From assembly GCA_020796225.1 (NCBI GenBank), contig CM036762.1:10737633-10801632 (forward strand): a stretch of 64,000 nt of DNA. Direction: 5' to 3'. Every line of letters begins with the position of its first letter. Position 1 is the stretch's first letter. Positions 11,045-20,789 of this stretch are shown in pieces. Both the position numbers and the translations under genes were made by a program. A model generated the notes under the pieces. The model was not told the origin of the DNA, ran no database searches, and saw nothing but the letters and a program-made list of their open reading frames with translations. Origin of the DNA: Arion vulgaris. Taxonomy: Eukaryota > Mollusca > Gastropoda > Stylommatophora > Arionidae.

Positions 11045-11190
11045 TAGTAGCGCGTCCCTGGCGGAACGTCAATTTCATCACAGCCCGCTTGAAATTTTCT
11101 CTGTCTCTAACAAGTTCTCCCGTCTCTTCCAGCGTCATGTTCAAAGGTTTCTTTGATGTCCTCCTGTCACCTTCGTCTTGGTTGTCAATA
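11045..11190 (-). pseudogene. LINE C-terminal fragment
   Basis: On the minus strand the nucleotides align with the LINE at 2495-2788 from AAAGAAACC to AGAGACAGAG and TTTCA, with at least one frameshifting indel. In the reference copy this segment encodes KETMNMTIDEV and LARDRVNF. Confidence 0.55.
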
Positions 11191-11228
11191 GAAGCACAGG
11201 TGGTTATTCACAGAAGCACAATGATTAT

Positions 11229-11410
11229 GTTCCTATCAATCATTGTGACATGTTCCTATCAATCATTGTGACATGTTCCTATCAGTCATTGTGACATGTT
11301 CCTATCAATCATTGTGACATGCTCCTATCAGTCATTGTGACATGTTCCTATCAATCATTGTGACATGCTCCTATCAGTCATTGTGACATGTTCCTATCAG
11401 TCTTTGTGAC
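11229..11410. repeat. 23-bp tandem repeat from the SINE-F tail, about 8 units
   Basis: Units alternate between CATGTTCCTATCAATCATTG and CATGCTCCTATCAGTCATTG, each followed by TGA. The unit corresponds to the last bases of SINE-F (CCTATCAATCA). Confidence 0.9.
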
Positions 11411-11471
11411 AAGTATAAATTACACACAAAATTAATCTACCAATACATTTGTTCATTGATAGACTCATCGT

Positions 11472-11810
11472 ACGGTCTATCTATCTATCTATCTATCATC
11501 TATCTATCTATCTATCTATCATCTATCGATCTATCTGTCTAAATATATATCTATCTATCTGTCTAAATATATATCTATCTATCTATCTATATATCTATCT
11601 ATCTATCTATCTATATATCTATCATCTCTCTATCTATATATCATCTATCTAGCTATCTATCTATCTATATATCTATCTATCTTCTATCTATCAATCTAAT
11701 CTATCTATCTATCTAAAATATCTATCATCTATTGATCTATCTATCTAAATATATATATATCTATATATCTATCTAATATATCGAATCTGTATATATATAT
11801 ATATATACAC
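11472..11810. repeat. (TATC)n compound microsatellite
   Basis: Long runs of CTAT/TATC tetranucleotides with ATATAT interruptions. Confidence 0.95.
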
Positions 11811-11931
11811 TTCAGACTTCTACATCATTATATGATTTGAGATAAACATTTGTATGTGTATGTCTGTATATGTGCTTTCACCAATGCATATGTTTTTTGC
11901 TGCGTTTTATTTTCCTTCGTCTGCTATAAAT

Positions 11932-12203
11932 ACAGGCGTAGTCATATTCCCCTAATATGCTGCCTCTGATCATTTCATGAAGGCTTGCTTTGCTTATCAC
12001 CCGTATCTATTGCCATTCTGGTGAACTTTAATCCGACTTCATAGGCACTTGTAATTTAGATCATCAAGTAAAGTATTAGGGTCTCATGTAATACAAACGT
12101 TGTGTACACCTAGAATTTTTGGTCAAGCTGGACTCGAACCTAGAAATGTCCACGACACCTAGCGTTGTGTTATCAACTTCGCTATTAGCAACCCCGCATA
12201 TGT
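11932..12203 (-). mobile_element. SINE-E copy
   Basis: SINE-E is about 280 bp with a tRNA-like head and a tail ending near GACTACGCCTGAAT. On the minus strand this copy has GGTTCGAGTCCAGC as its B-box and ends GACTACGCCTG at 11932. Other copies lie at 17735, 27060, 43195, 55612 and 61255. Confidence 0.8.
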
Positions 12204-12780
12204 GTTAATATATCTAAGTTTACCATCATCCCACCTCACCATTCGTTCCACCCACCTGCTCCTTCTTGCATTCTTCAGAACTCCCAGAACATACCTGGTT
12301 CACCTCTCTAACTTCAATTTATAAGAGTGAGGAGTTCTGATCTATCTTTCTAGAGCTATGTGTGAGTAAATCGTATACAGTTCTCACCTGATTCCGTATT
12401 CTCGTTTCGTGATACATACCACCGACTTCTTTTCGTACTTAAGCCCAGTTTTGTGCGCCCTGTTTTGTACGCACAGCCAAGTCTCTACACTTCAAGCACT
12501 TGGAAGAGTCATTCAACATTTTAGCTTGTCACGAGAACTGTGGCAGGTCATAGACTAGACTTATCTGTGTTGACGTAGGCCATAGTTACTGCTACTGACA
12601 CATACACAGACACAGACATATAGTGAACATTTGTGTTGTAAGTCTAACGGAATTGTAAAGCAGTCTTAGTGTCTGCTCTTAAGTGTCAGTATTCCAGGGA
12701 ACTCTTAGTTACCTTTAGATTGAACTCGAAGGTAAGAATTCATTGTAACATGCTAATGTGGATTTTAATGAATGTTTACA
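12204..12780. other. Unassigned sequence
   Basis: No gene, transposon end or repeat unit recognised. Confidence 0.5.
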
Positions 12781-12792
12781 ATACTTAATTAT

Positions 12793-13195
12793 CGATCTAT
12801 CTCAGTCCTTATTTATCTATATATCAACATATTATATTTATCTATATGTCTATATCTATCATCTATGTATCAATATATCTTTTATATGTCTATCTATCAT
12901 CTATCTATATATCCAGGCCCGTGCGGTATGTTTTCTCAGTATGATGCAAGTCTTCGAAATGCCGCCCCTTAAATTGTTTTTCTTTAAAATAATCTTCAAT
13001 TGTAATTTTGATTTTGTTGCTTATGCCGTCCCTCTTACGGTACCGCCTGATGCATCATAGCACCGCACGGCCCTGTATATATCTTATAGAACTATGTATC
13101 TATCTATATCTATCATCTATCTCTATACTCATATGTATGTCCGTCTACTTATCTATTCATCTATCTATCTTATATCTATCTATCTATCTATCTAT
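12793..13195. repeat. (TATC)n microsatellite, split by a MITE
   Basis: TATC-type repeats occupy 12793-12913 and 13084-13195. The MITE at 12914-13075 inserted in the middle and duplicated TATATATC. Confidence 0.9.
12914..13075 (+). mobile_element. hAT-type MITE with TSD TATATATC
   Basis: The 162-bp element begins CAGGCCCGTGCGGTATG and ends CATAGCACCGCACGGCCCTG, giving imperfect inverted ends. It is flanked by an exact 8-bp duplication TATATATC (12906-12913 and 13076-13083). The 8-bp target duplication and CAGG/CCTG ends fit hAT-family non-autonomous elements. It has no coding capacity. Confidence 0.85.
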
Positions 13196-13632
13196 ATCTC
13201 TACTTCTTCTTTCTCTTCTTCTGTCGTCACACTGCTACCGGGTTGTTGCCCAATTTCGTAGTTTTCTGTTTTTATTTTGCGCTGTTCCGGTGGCTTGGGT
13301 ATTGTTATTTTTCCTCTTTCACAGGATTCTGCTACGCCATCTAACCATCTTTTCGTGGTCTTCCTCTCGCCTTCTTTCCTGATCTTCCTCTCGCCTTCTT
13401 TCCTGATGTTCTGTTGTAGAAGACTGTATACTGTGAAGTTTGGATGCATTCTTATTAAGTGACCAAACCACTTCATTCTTTGTTTCTCAATGTAATTCAA
13501 GCAAGATTCTGTGCCAACTTTCTTTCTTATGCTGATGTAGGTGACTCTTATGTCTTCTCTGGTGTTGTTGGTAACTTTTCGTAGGCATCGCATTTCACGT
13601 GTAGTTATTTTTTGTGACTGCGTTTTGTTCAT
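13195..13632 (-). pseudogene. LINE C-terminal fragment with GAA tail
   Basis: On the minus strand an open frame of 146 codons reads REMRCLRKVTNNTREDIR, then RMKWFGHLIRM, then a basic region and KRWLDGV. The order (R-CLRK / KWFGHL-RM / RWLDGV) is the usual C-terminal pattern of LINE polyproteins. A 10-residue duplication (IRKEGERK, twice) lies near the middle. The element ends in a GAAGAAG-type tail at about 13200. A diverged relative lies at 46262-46615. Confidence 0.8.
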
Positions 13633-13654
13633 CTATATATATATCTGTTTGTTT

Positions 13655-13790
13655 ACATTCGTTCTTATCAACCAGTTACTAACTATTTGTTATATGTTTG
13701 ATCTCAGCCAAGAACGACTAAACATTGATCTTCATTTCATAGGCCCATACATGTGTAGGGCAGGTGCATCTCAAGATTTCGGTCTGATAT
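13655..13790 (-). mobile_element. SINE-A partial copy
   Basis: The tail half of SINE-A, diverged, with TGTTTGATCTCAGCCAAGAA on the plus strand. It lies next to a more complete copy. Confidence 0.65.
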
Positions 13791-13800
13791 GTATCTTTAT

Positions 13801-14060
13801 CTTCTTCTTCTCTTCTTCTTTGCGTTCGTTCTTTACAACCAATTTTAATCATTTTTGTGATATGTTTGATCTTTGCCAAGAACGTGTATACGTTGCACAT
13901 TGGTTTGGTAGGCCCCTAAACGTATAGACTTCTACACGTTTAGGACACATGCATCCGATTTCAGCCAAACCTCCTTAGTCGCCTCTTACGTCATGCATGG
14001 CAGGTAACAGTGGTTCTATTCTTTACACCCCAAATTTGGGCCCCGGTAACCACTCGGGCG
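13801..14060 (-). mobile_element. SINE-A copy (full length)
   Basis: SINE-A is about 255 bp. Read 5' to 3' it starts CGCCCGAGTGGTTACCGG, holds GCATGTCGTAAGAGGCGACT, GGTTTGGCTGAAATCGGATG and GATCAAACATATCACAAAGA, and ends in a (GAA)n tail. TGGTTACCGG near the start is a candidate Pol III A-box. This copy is complete on the minus strand. Nine or more copies occur in the window. Confidence 0.9.
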
Positions 14061-14161
14061 GATATGTATCTAAATCTATTGTTCTATCTAGCAATATATA
14101 TATATATGTTGATCTATCTATATATGTATGTATATTTACCTATGTCTATAAAAAGTAAAGA

Positions 14162-14408
14162 AGCCCGTTTTTAATACCTCGAGGTGTATTGGGTAATACC
14201 GTGTCAGATCCATACTTTTCACTGACGGTCGGCACACGTTGGGTGCTGTAGTCAACTTTACTTCCCAGAGCTTTTCCTGTTACTTAATTAAGGCTGGGTC
14301 GACCTGAGAGCCGTTACGGTCATAAAAAGTTCCACGCTCACAGTGGAATTGAACCTGTACCATGCGTCTAAGCAGTGAGTTCCCTAACAACTACGTTACT
14401 GTGGCTGT
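14162..14408 (-). mobile_element. SINE-G copy
   Basis: SINE-G has a tRNA-like head (A-box TAGCGTAGTTG and B-box GGTTCAGCTCC in the 35.4-kb copy), a middle with GGTCGACCCAGCC, and an end with TATACCACGAGGTATG. This minus-strand copy carries all three parts with some divergence. Confidence 0.85.
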
Positions 14409-14442
14409 CAGTATATCTTTCTATCTTCTTATCAATCTGTAT

Positions 14443-14567
14443 CGCCCGAGTGGTTACCGGGGTCCACATTTGGGTGTAAAGAATAGAACCACTGTTACCT
14501 GCCACGCATGTCGTAAGAGGCGACTAAGGAGGTTTGGCTGAAATCGGATGCATGTGTCCATTAGGGA
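14443..14567 (+). mobile_element. SINE-A 5' half
   Basis: Starts CGCCCGAGTGGTTACCGG, includes GCATGTCGTAAGAGGCGACT, and stops at ATGTGTCC, where a LINE fragment begins. Confidence 0.85.
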
Positions 14568-14570
14568 ATG

Positions 14571-15055
14571 CTAACCCGAAACAAATGCTTGTAGAAAACG
14601 GATGCACCAGGCCGTAAGACGCATAACATGGTGCAACGAACCCTCACAATGAGGAATGGGATACCGGATTCTACGGTCGCCAATCTGCCTCTGAGATTTA
14701 GCCACGCGGTAAGAATGTCAGACCCACCATCACGAGGGTGGCCAAAACTTACTGTAGGAAGAGATCGACACAAACGGGAAAGCAGAAATCATAGGAATTA
14801 TATCCTACAGAACTGCCCCCAGTATGCAGACTGGAGAAGAAAGAGGTGGCCCACTTACACTAGTGTCCAAGACAAACTGTATGGCGTGGTGATAATCTGA
14901 GGCAGACGGCTGCCTTTATTAGAGAATCCGAAATCCCAATCTGTGAGAACGCAGAAGACAAACTGTATGGCGTGGCTGATAATCTGAGACAGACGGCTGC
15001 CTTTATTAGAGAATCCGAAATCCCAATCTAGTGAGAACGCAGAAGAAGAAGAAGA
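14571..15055 (+). pseudogene. LINE C-terminal fragment with duplicated 3' end
   Basis: The frame from 14628 reads ILQNCPQYADWRRKRWPTYT and then SVQDKLYG, the pattern after RNase H in I/Jockey-type LINEs (compare RRKYA-PTLISVQDKLYG at 35.83 kb). The last 86-90 bp, from ACAAACTGTATGGCGTGG to GAGAACGCAGAAG, occur twice in tandem. The second copy ends in a GAAGAAG tail at 15040-15055. The frame is closed by a frameshift after KLYGVV in the first copy. Confidence 0.75.
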
Positions 15056-15059
15056 TAAA

Positions 15060-15200
15060 TCTGTATCTCTATCGATTTACACACAGGTCTATATTTCTCT
15101 ATATTTTTGTCTAAAAATCTATATCTATCTATTTGGCTATAAATCTATATCTCTATTTATCTACCTATAAATCTATTTGTCTATCTATTTACGTATAGGT
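15060..15200. repeat. Degenerate TCTA microsatellite
   Basis: Irregular CTATCTATAT and AATCTATAT tetranucleotides, related to the 11.5-kb and 12.8-kb arrays. Confidence 0.7.
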
Positions 15201-15303
15201 CAACCGATTCTCAATATGTATATGTACGATTGTGAGGCTAAACTTCTCTATATGGTGTCGCTCTGTCTATTTGTCTGTCCATCCACATACCTATACCTGC
15301 TTT

Positions 15304-15468
15304 CAGTGGCGGCTCGTGATCATTTTTGTTGGTGGGGCCAGACAAAAATTTTGGGGAAAATCATGGTTTTGAGTTGTTATGATTTACTTTATAAAATAAT
15401 AAATACACGTTACACATTCTTTTTGGTGGGGCCCTGCCCCAGTAGCCCTTAATGACGAGCCGCCACTG
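15304..15468 (+). mobile_element. hAT-type MITE (165 bp), copy 1
   Basis: Ends are CAGTGGCGGCTCGT and its inverse. The flanks are CCTGCTTT (15296-15303) and CCTACTTT (15469-15476), a target duplication with one later change. CAGTGGCGG termini and 8-bp duplications are typical of hAT elements. It is non-coding. Confidence 0.9.
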
Positions 15469-15519
15469 CCTACTTTAATGTATATAAAATACTGTAAATA
15501 CTGTTATTACTGCCTGTAG

Positions 15520-15605
15520 TACTGCTTCTTAGGGCGGTGTAGGACAGATGGGACGTGAGTCTGAGGAATACAATGGTTGCATGGCTAGTGCAGTGGCCGC
15601 CTGAC
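15520..15605 (-). repeat. Dispersed repeat fragment shared with 44.15 kb
   Basis: The minus strand carries CCTCAGACTCACGTCCCATC and TGTCCTACACCGCCCTAA. The same block, slightly changed, occurs on the plus strand at 44180-44220. It is likely an old SINE 3' end. Confidence 0.55.
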
Positions 15606-15756
15606 GTCTCTATTCTCTCTATCTCAGTTCCTGCTTTATAGTGTTATTCCATCCCATAATTTCTCTTCTTCTGTCCTCGATTGCTAACAAACTCATTCTG
15701 TTCTTCTTTTTCCATTTAAATATTCATTCTTGAGGTCTTTTCTTTATACTCTAACT

Positions 15757-15921
15757 CAGTGGCGGATCGTTATTAAGGGCCAGTGGGGCTGGGCCCACAA
15801 AAATAATGTGTAACGTGTATGTATTATTTTATAAATTGAAATATAACCTAACCCAAAACCATGATTTTTCCGAATATTTTTGTCTGGCCCCACCAACAAA
15901 AATGAACACGAGCCGCCACTG
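15757..15921 (-). mobile_element. hAT-type MITE (165 bp), copy 2
   Basis: Same family as copy 1 but in the opposite internal orientation. The perfect 8-bp flanks are CTCTAACT at 15749-15756 and 15922-15929. Confidence 0.93.
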
Positions 15922-16290
15922 CTCTAACTTCTTGTTGTCCTGTCGTTTGTTTGTTGGCGATCCTTTAGAAAGTAACAGTTTGCACTCAAATATTTTTATT
16001 GCTCCGTGCAAATATTCTTCGCCCTGAGAAGACAGATTTATATTGCAAGATTTCAGCGATTGAATAGTCCAGAGCTGTGCTTCCAACTTTTGTGTATATT
16101 GGAGCGCATCTGACTTATGGTTGTGGATGGCGGGGCGCCATGTGATGATTGCAATACTGGTACTACTAATAATAAGATGTGTAGTATTAATATGGTTAAG
16201 ATGCCGTCGATTTCTCCACTGACAAAGTACAACGGTATTTTGAAGGGCAGTAAAATGGTTACAAGATAAAACACGGCTGCAGTTGTGAGA
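15922..16290. other. Unassigned sequence
   Basis: No recognisable gene or repeat. Confidence 0.5.
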
Positions 16291-16292
16291 AA

Positions 16293-16545
16293 AGGTGGCG
16301 TCTGTGGCTTAGGGGATAGTGACTCCGTCTATTAACCCCGACGTTCTGAGTTCGAATCACGATGCTCACAATTTTATTGCTAATTGTTTCGATGGATTTT
16401 TACAAAAGGACGATGGTCCACCCGTTCGGAAAGCAGTGGCAAACTAACGAACGTAATAATGCCTAGAAAAATCACAAACAGCGTTTAAAAAGCTAGGGTT
16501 GATTCGCAAAGTCCTGTAAAGGATGTGCAATTAACTTTGAGTTGT
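16293..16545 (+). mobile_element. SINE-D copy
   Basis: The tRNA-like head carries an A-box candidate TGGCTTAGGGG and a B-box candidate AGTTCGAATCA. The body has GGATTTTTACAAAAGG, CAGTGGCAAACTAACGAACG and GCCTAGAAAAATCA. It matches the better copy at 48925-49180. Confidence 0.75.
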
Positions 16546-16782
16546 GAGAAGATCGTGGAAATGATAGAAAAACACTGAGCAATATAGTTTTCTGGAAATC
16601 GGGTTAAAGTTTAAGACTTCAAAGTAATATAGGGCGACATGAATGTATGACATGGGAGCCATGGAGCCTGCGAGCATCGAGTGGGACAGCGCTGGTCCAG
16701 AGCTTTCTCTCGACTCCAGAGATCTGCTTGTTTCGCTGTGGCGAAAGGTATACCGTCTTGAACTGAACAGTCTTCAATTTCT

Positions 16783-17040
16783 TCATCTTCTTCTTCTTCT
16801 TTGCGTTCGTTCTTTACAACCAATTTTAATCAATCTTTGTGATGTTTGATCTTTGCCAAGAACGTGTATACGTTGCATATTGGTTTGGTAGGCCCGTAAA
16901 CGCATAGACTTCTACACGTTTAGGGCACGTGCATCCGATTTCATCCAAACCTCCTTAGTCAACTCTTACGACATGCGTGGCAGGTAACAGTAGTTCTATT
17001 CTTCACACCCCAAATTTGGGCCCCGGTAACCACTCGGGCG
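16783..17040 (-). mobile_element. SINE-A copy (full length)
   Basis: Complete on the minus strand, with the GAA tail at 16783 and the CGCCCGAGTGG start at 17040. Confidence 0.9.
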
Positions 17041-17285
17041 GGACTGAGCACTAATTATAACACCTTATAATAGTGACGTTATCTCTCACCTGTTTTCCAG
17101 TTTCCTGAAAGCAGGTAAACTACTTATTATACCTCATACGATTTAACAAGTGTTCACGAAAACATACTAACCCATTCTGCAATCACCTGTAGAACATTCT
17201 GGAAACAAGTTATCAAGTTTCCTGAAACCAGTCACTCTATCTATGATCTGTCGCTCTTTACCGTCAAAGATTAGCAGTTTGTTTT

Positions 17286-17505
17286 CCACATTTTTTTTTT
17301 TTTTTTTCAGAAGCACTTGAGTTTTTCAGCTCTTCGGCTTGGTGCCATGGACATCGTAACCCTTCGGTTCGGTGCCACGAACACCGTAAATCTGGGGAAT
17401 CTGTGGCTTTTTCTGCCATCCCGCGGAATTGAACCCGCGCACACAGACGGATAGTCACCCGTAGTCCAACGCGCTACGAACACGCTGGGCAGACGGGCTT
17501 CCACA
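17286..17505 (-). mobile_element. SINE-C copy with poly(A) tail
   Basis: On the minus strand the head has TAGCGCGTTGG (A-box) and GGTTCAATTCC (B-box). The body matches the 7.4-kb copy and the tail is about 18 A residues (T run at 17290-17307). This is the best-preserved SINE-C here. Confidence 0.9.
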
Positions 17506-17519
17506 TTATTAAAGCAATT

Positions 17520-17725
17520 GACTTTCTAGAACATCCTGTTTCATAAATAGAACAAGTGTTAGGTTTCATCGATTTATCCCATTTTGATGTTCTAAACAAC
17601 CTGTACTAAAAATAGAACTAGAGATATGGAGTATTCATAACTTTATTCCCATTTAGGTTTTATTTTAAATATCTAGTTCTAAAAATAGAATTCAGAGATA
17701 CGTTTTCATCATATTTTTCATTCGC
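17520..17725. repeat. Diverged about 60-bp repeat, about 3 units
   Basis: AAAAATAGAACTAGAGATA-type segments recur with a GTTTCATC or GTTTTCATC partner. One more unit is at 18512-18545. Divergence is high. Confidence 0.45.
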
Positions 17726-17734
17726 GCTAAAATA

Positions 17735-17960
17735 AATTCAGATGTAGCCATGGCGCTTAATATGGCGCATATGACTGATTTTTTTAGTAAGAGTTTGCTT
17801 TCCTTACCACCAGTGTCCCTAGATATGCATGCGCTATGTGAACTTTATCCTACTTCAGAGTTACTTTTAATTAATCCCCAAATTAAGGATTAGCATTTTC
17901 TGTAGTCAAACAGCGTACCATGTTCAACCTAGTAATTTTTTGTGCTAATAGATGGACGCA
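17735..17960 (-). mobile_element. SINE-E copy, head missing
   Basis: The SINE-E body matches from the tail end (GTAGCCATGGCGCTTAATAT on the plus strand) to about 17960. The tRNA-like part is not recognisable. Confidence 0.65.
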
Positions 17961-18079
17961 ATGACATTTGTACCAGTCTTCTATCTCGTTCCACGCAGCC
18001 TTTGAGGTTGGAGCTAGCCTCATTCAAGTCTTCTATTCAGATCGCTCCAATATGTTGATTCGTCAAATCAGCCTGTACC

Positions 18080-18510
18080 CTTTTTGGTTCCAGAACTTCT
18101 TTTATACCTTTCGTTCACCAGCGCCAGCGTCTTAACCTGTCTCACGTCTCTTTCTCTCCATAGTTCTCATTTGACCCTATCATACCTCTTATTCCTCTTT
18201 CTCAGACACCATTATCTTCTCCAGTGACACCTCATGGTTAAAATTTGGTGTGTTCTGAAATATTTAATTGTCCTTGTTTTTATGCTACTTCTAATATTAA
18301 TAGCCAAAGCTTTTTCTCTCTTTAATATCAAGCTGTTGCAGAACAGAAGCATTTGTTCTTTTCTCTGTCCATGATATTCTAATTACTCTTCTGTAGCATT
18401 TGCATTCAAATGCATTAATGATCTCCATCCCTTTGTCAATGGTCCATGTCTCACAATCATATGTTGTCAAGGGAAAAACGTAGGCTCTTAAACACCTGAT
18501 TTCATACGAG
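18080..18510 (-). pseudogene. LINE C-terminal fragment
   Basis: On the minus strand (18290-18500) the frame reads AYVFPLTTYDCETWTIDKG, then FECKCYRRVIRISWTEKRTN, then SVLQQLDI. The block TYDCE-WT is the typical thumb-like segment after the LINE reverse transcriptase. It is the same broad family as the copy at 30478-31015 (KCYRKILRIPWTEKRKNTDV). Stops follow the QLDI block, and the rest down to about 18080 is too decayed to translate. Confidence 0.8.
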
Positions 18511-18559
18511 ATCTAAAAATAGAACTTAGAGACACGTTTTCATTTCGCTGCTACGAGAA

Positions 18560-19340
18560 ACAAACTTTTCAAAACTCATTTCTTTTTTTTCAACCTCTCC
18601 TTTTCGTTCCTCTTCCATTCTTCTCTTTATATGTATATATTTTCTTTCTCTCTGAGACATATGTTACTGACAATACAGAACTTGTTAGATATGGCGTCAC
18701 TCTTCTTATGACGTTTCTATAGGTGATCAGTTATTATAAGCTCTCTGAAAGTGATGGCTTTGTAGCAGTTACAAGGTAGCCCAATTATTCCTCCCCCAAT
18801 TCATTCCTTTCTAATCCCCCAAGACGTTTAAGACGTGATAAACTGATCCTGATATATTTTGTATTCCATACACACGAGAAGACGGGATCGATTTTAAATC
18901 TATATTCCGATATTTACCGAAACAAAACACACCCAAATATAGCAAATTTACAACGTGAATTTATCCACTACGGAACAAGCCATACATTTTAAAATTAAAA
19001 GTGTACAAAAATAATAATACTTCTAGATTGTATAACCTTCAGCGATCTGTTTTTGACTGTTGCTTTTTTGTTATTCTTCACGAATTTTGACAAGTTTTTA
19101 CTCATGTTCACGAAGTACTTAATAAAGGCATATTTTTCTGATCGAAAATTTTTGTCTCTGCATTTGTACATTGTAATAAACACTTACATTGTAGCTTATT
19201 CTTACCAATGATAACAAAACATTAGGAACAGCTACAGAACACATTAACAGATTAGTTAATATACAATGAATACAATATGAGAATAAACATTGACAACAAC
19301 AGGAACAGCTACAGCAACACATTAACAGAATCCATTTAAC
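18560..19340. other. Unassigned AT-rich sequence
   Basis: Nothing recognised except a local duplication near 19230-19340, where ACATTAACAGA and GAATAAACATTGACAA each occur twice. Confidence 0.5.
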
Positions 19341-19349
19341 ATGCATTGA

Positions 19350-19660
19350 ATACATTATGAGAATAAACATTGACAAAACCGAAGTAATGACATTGGCTAG
19401 AGAGGAAAACACTATATCCACCGACTTGCAAGAAACAATAAATTAAATGGTACGGCCACATAAGCAGATTACCAACAGACTCAAAGAGTAATACTATTCC
19501 GATACAGTGGATACAAAGCAAGAGGACGTCCATTAAAAAGATGGACTTCAGAAATAACGGAGGCAGTTAAGAACACTATTTACGAACCGTACACAAAAGA
19601 TTGTTCTAAAAATTATCTTCTTATCCTGACTGTGTGAGGCATAACAGGATTATAGAAAAA
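19350..19660 (+). pseudogene. LINE fragment (RT remnant plus C-terminus)
   Basis: The first segment reads RINIDKTEVMTLAREEN, which fits the late reverse transcriptase motif (I--DKTEVM). After a large internal deletion the frame reads KWYGHISRLPTDSKS, then a decayed C-terminus. The same YGHISRLPTDS block recurs at 55.2 kb on the minus strand (CFGHISRLPTDSAP). Confidence 0.75.
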
Positions 19661-19739
19661 AAAGAGGACGAAAGACAACAAAACACATTGTGACTTACTA
19701 TATTTTATTCTGCTATTTTTGTATTTGTTAGCTGTGAAT

Positions 19740-20115
19740 ATATGTTTCGACTATTTTTCTTTGTCTTTCCCAGTTGGATGATGGAATTGGTTGTCCACTT
19801 TTGCCTTTATGCGTAGGGTGGGAGTTTAATTTGCTTCCAAGGCCAGATGAGTCGACCTTGATATGTTATATCCGTGTTTATTTAGTGTGGTCTTGGTATT
19901 GTCTGTCCATATTTTTTTCTTGGTCTTCCCTTGGCTCTAGTAACTGATCTATTTTTATTGTATGCTGTTATTGGTAGTTGGTTATATTCCGTTCTCAATA
20001 AATGTCCAAAACACTGCATTTGTTGTCTTTTAATGTATTCGGTGCATGAAGTTATGCCCACTTTGCTTCTGATATCCTCATTTCGTAGTCTGTCTTTTAC
20101 TGTTTTATTAAGTAG
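19740..20115 (-). pseudogene. LINE C-terminal fragment
   Basis: On the minus strand the frame reads TVKDRLRNEDIRSKVGI, then IKRQQMQCFGHLLR, then RAKGRPRKKYGQTI. This is a C-terminal LINE pattern (R--DIR / CFGHL-R / GRPRK). It is joined at 20116 to a truncated SINE-A, which explains why the open frame extends beyond the LINE. Confidence 0.8.
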
Positions 20116-20117
20116 GT

Positions 20118-20282
20118 CTTCATCTTCTTCTTCTTGCGTTCGTTCTTTACGACCAATTTTAATCACTCTTTGCGATATGTTTGATCTTTGCCAAGAACGT
20201 TGCACGTTGGTTTGGTAGGCCCCTAAACGCACAGACTTCTACACGTTTAGGACACGTGCATCCAATTTCAGCCAATTTAAGT
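20118..20282 (-). mobile_element. SINE-A, 3' two thirds
   Basis: The GAA tail starts at 20118. The copy stops at CCAATTTCAGCCAA, so the 5' third is missing. Confidence 0.85.
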
Positions 20283-20514
20283 AGGTGAAATACACTAACA
20301 TTCTACTGACTCATCCGTTTGTTTTGGGAAAATGCATTGACTTGTTATTTTTGTACCACACAAGCAAGTTATGATGACGTCAAAAGCGGGTTTCACCACT
20401 CTTTCACTCGACGTGTGCACATTCCATATAGATTTGTAAGCAAGCGCGCACGCAATTCTTGCGTAAGTTACAAAAACTGAACTATGTTAAAATCATTCTG
20501 TATTTCAAACGGAT

Positions 20515-20750
20515 GTTTGATGGGTGGATTAACGTGTATGATGAGTGAGTCGAAGTGTGTGATGAGTGGGTTGACGTGTGTATAAGTGGGTCGGCTTGTT
20601 AGATCACATGCATGATGAGGATCGACAAGTGCGATGAGTGGGTCAACAACTGGAATTAGTGGATCGACGTGTGTGATGAATGGGTCTATCTGTGCATGGG
20701 CTACTGGGGTTGTATGATGAGCGAGTGGAATCAAGGACCGACTTGTGAGA
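20515..20750. repeat. Degenerate about 31-bp minisatellite
   Basis: GATGAGTGGGT and GACGTGTGT words recur at irregular spacing. Units are strongly diverged. Confidence 0.6.
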
Positions 20751-20789
20751 TGAGCCTCTTAATTTGTGCGCTTGTCGCATTGTCTAGTG

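Larger units (their letters stand above)
10975..11410 (+). mobile_element. SINE-F 3' part, interrupted, with tail array
   Basis: The segment at 10975-11040 (ACGGAGATTGTGCATTGCCG, GATCTTTCTGTGTAAGAAA) and 11195-11228 (AAGCACAGGTGGTTATTCAC) together match the SINE-F 3' third. They are separated by about 150 bp of LINE-like sequence in the opposite direction. The SINE tail is then expanded as a 23-bp array. Confidence 0.7.

Noticed and set aside
15585..15600. Fifth CAGTGG MITE end (CAGTGGCCGCCTGACG)
   Set aside because: It lacks the CGGCTCGT extension, an inverse end and flanking duplication.
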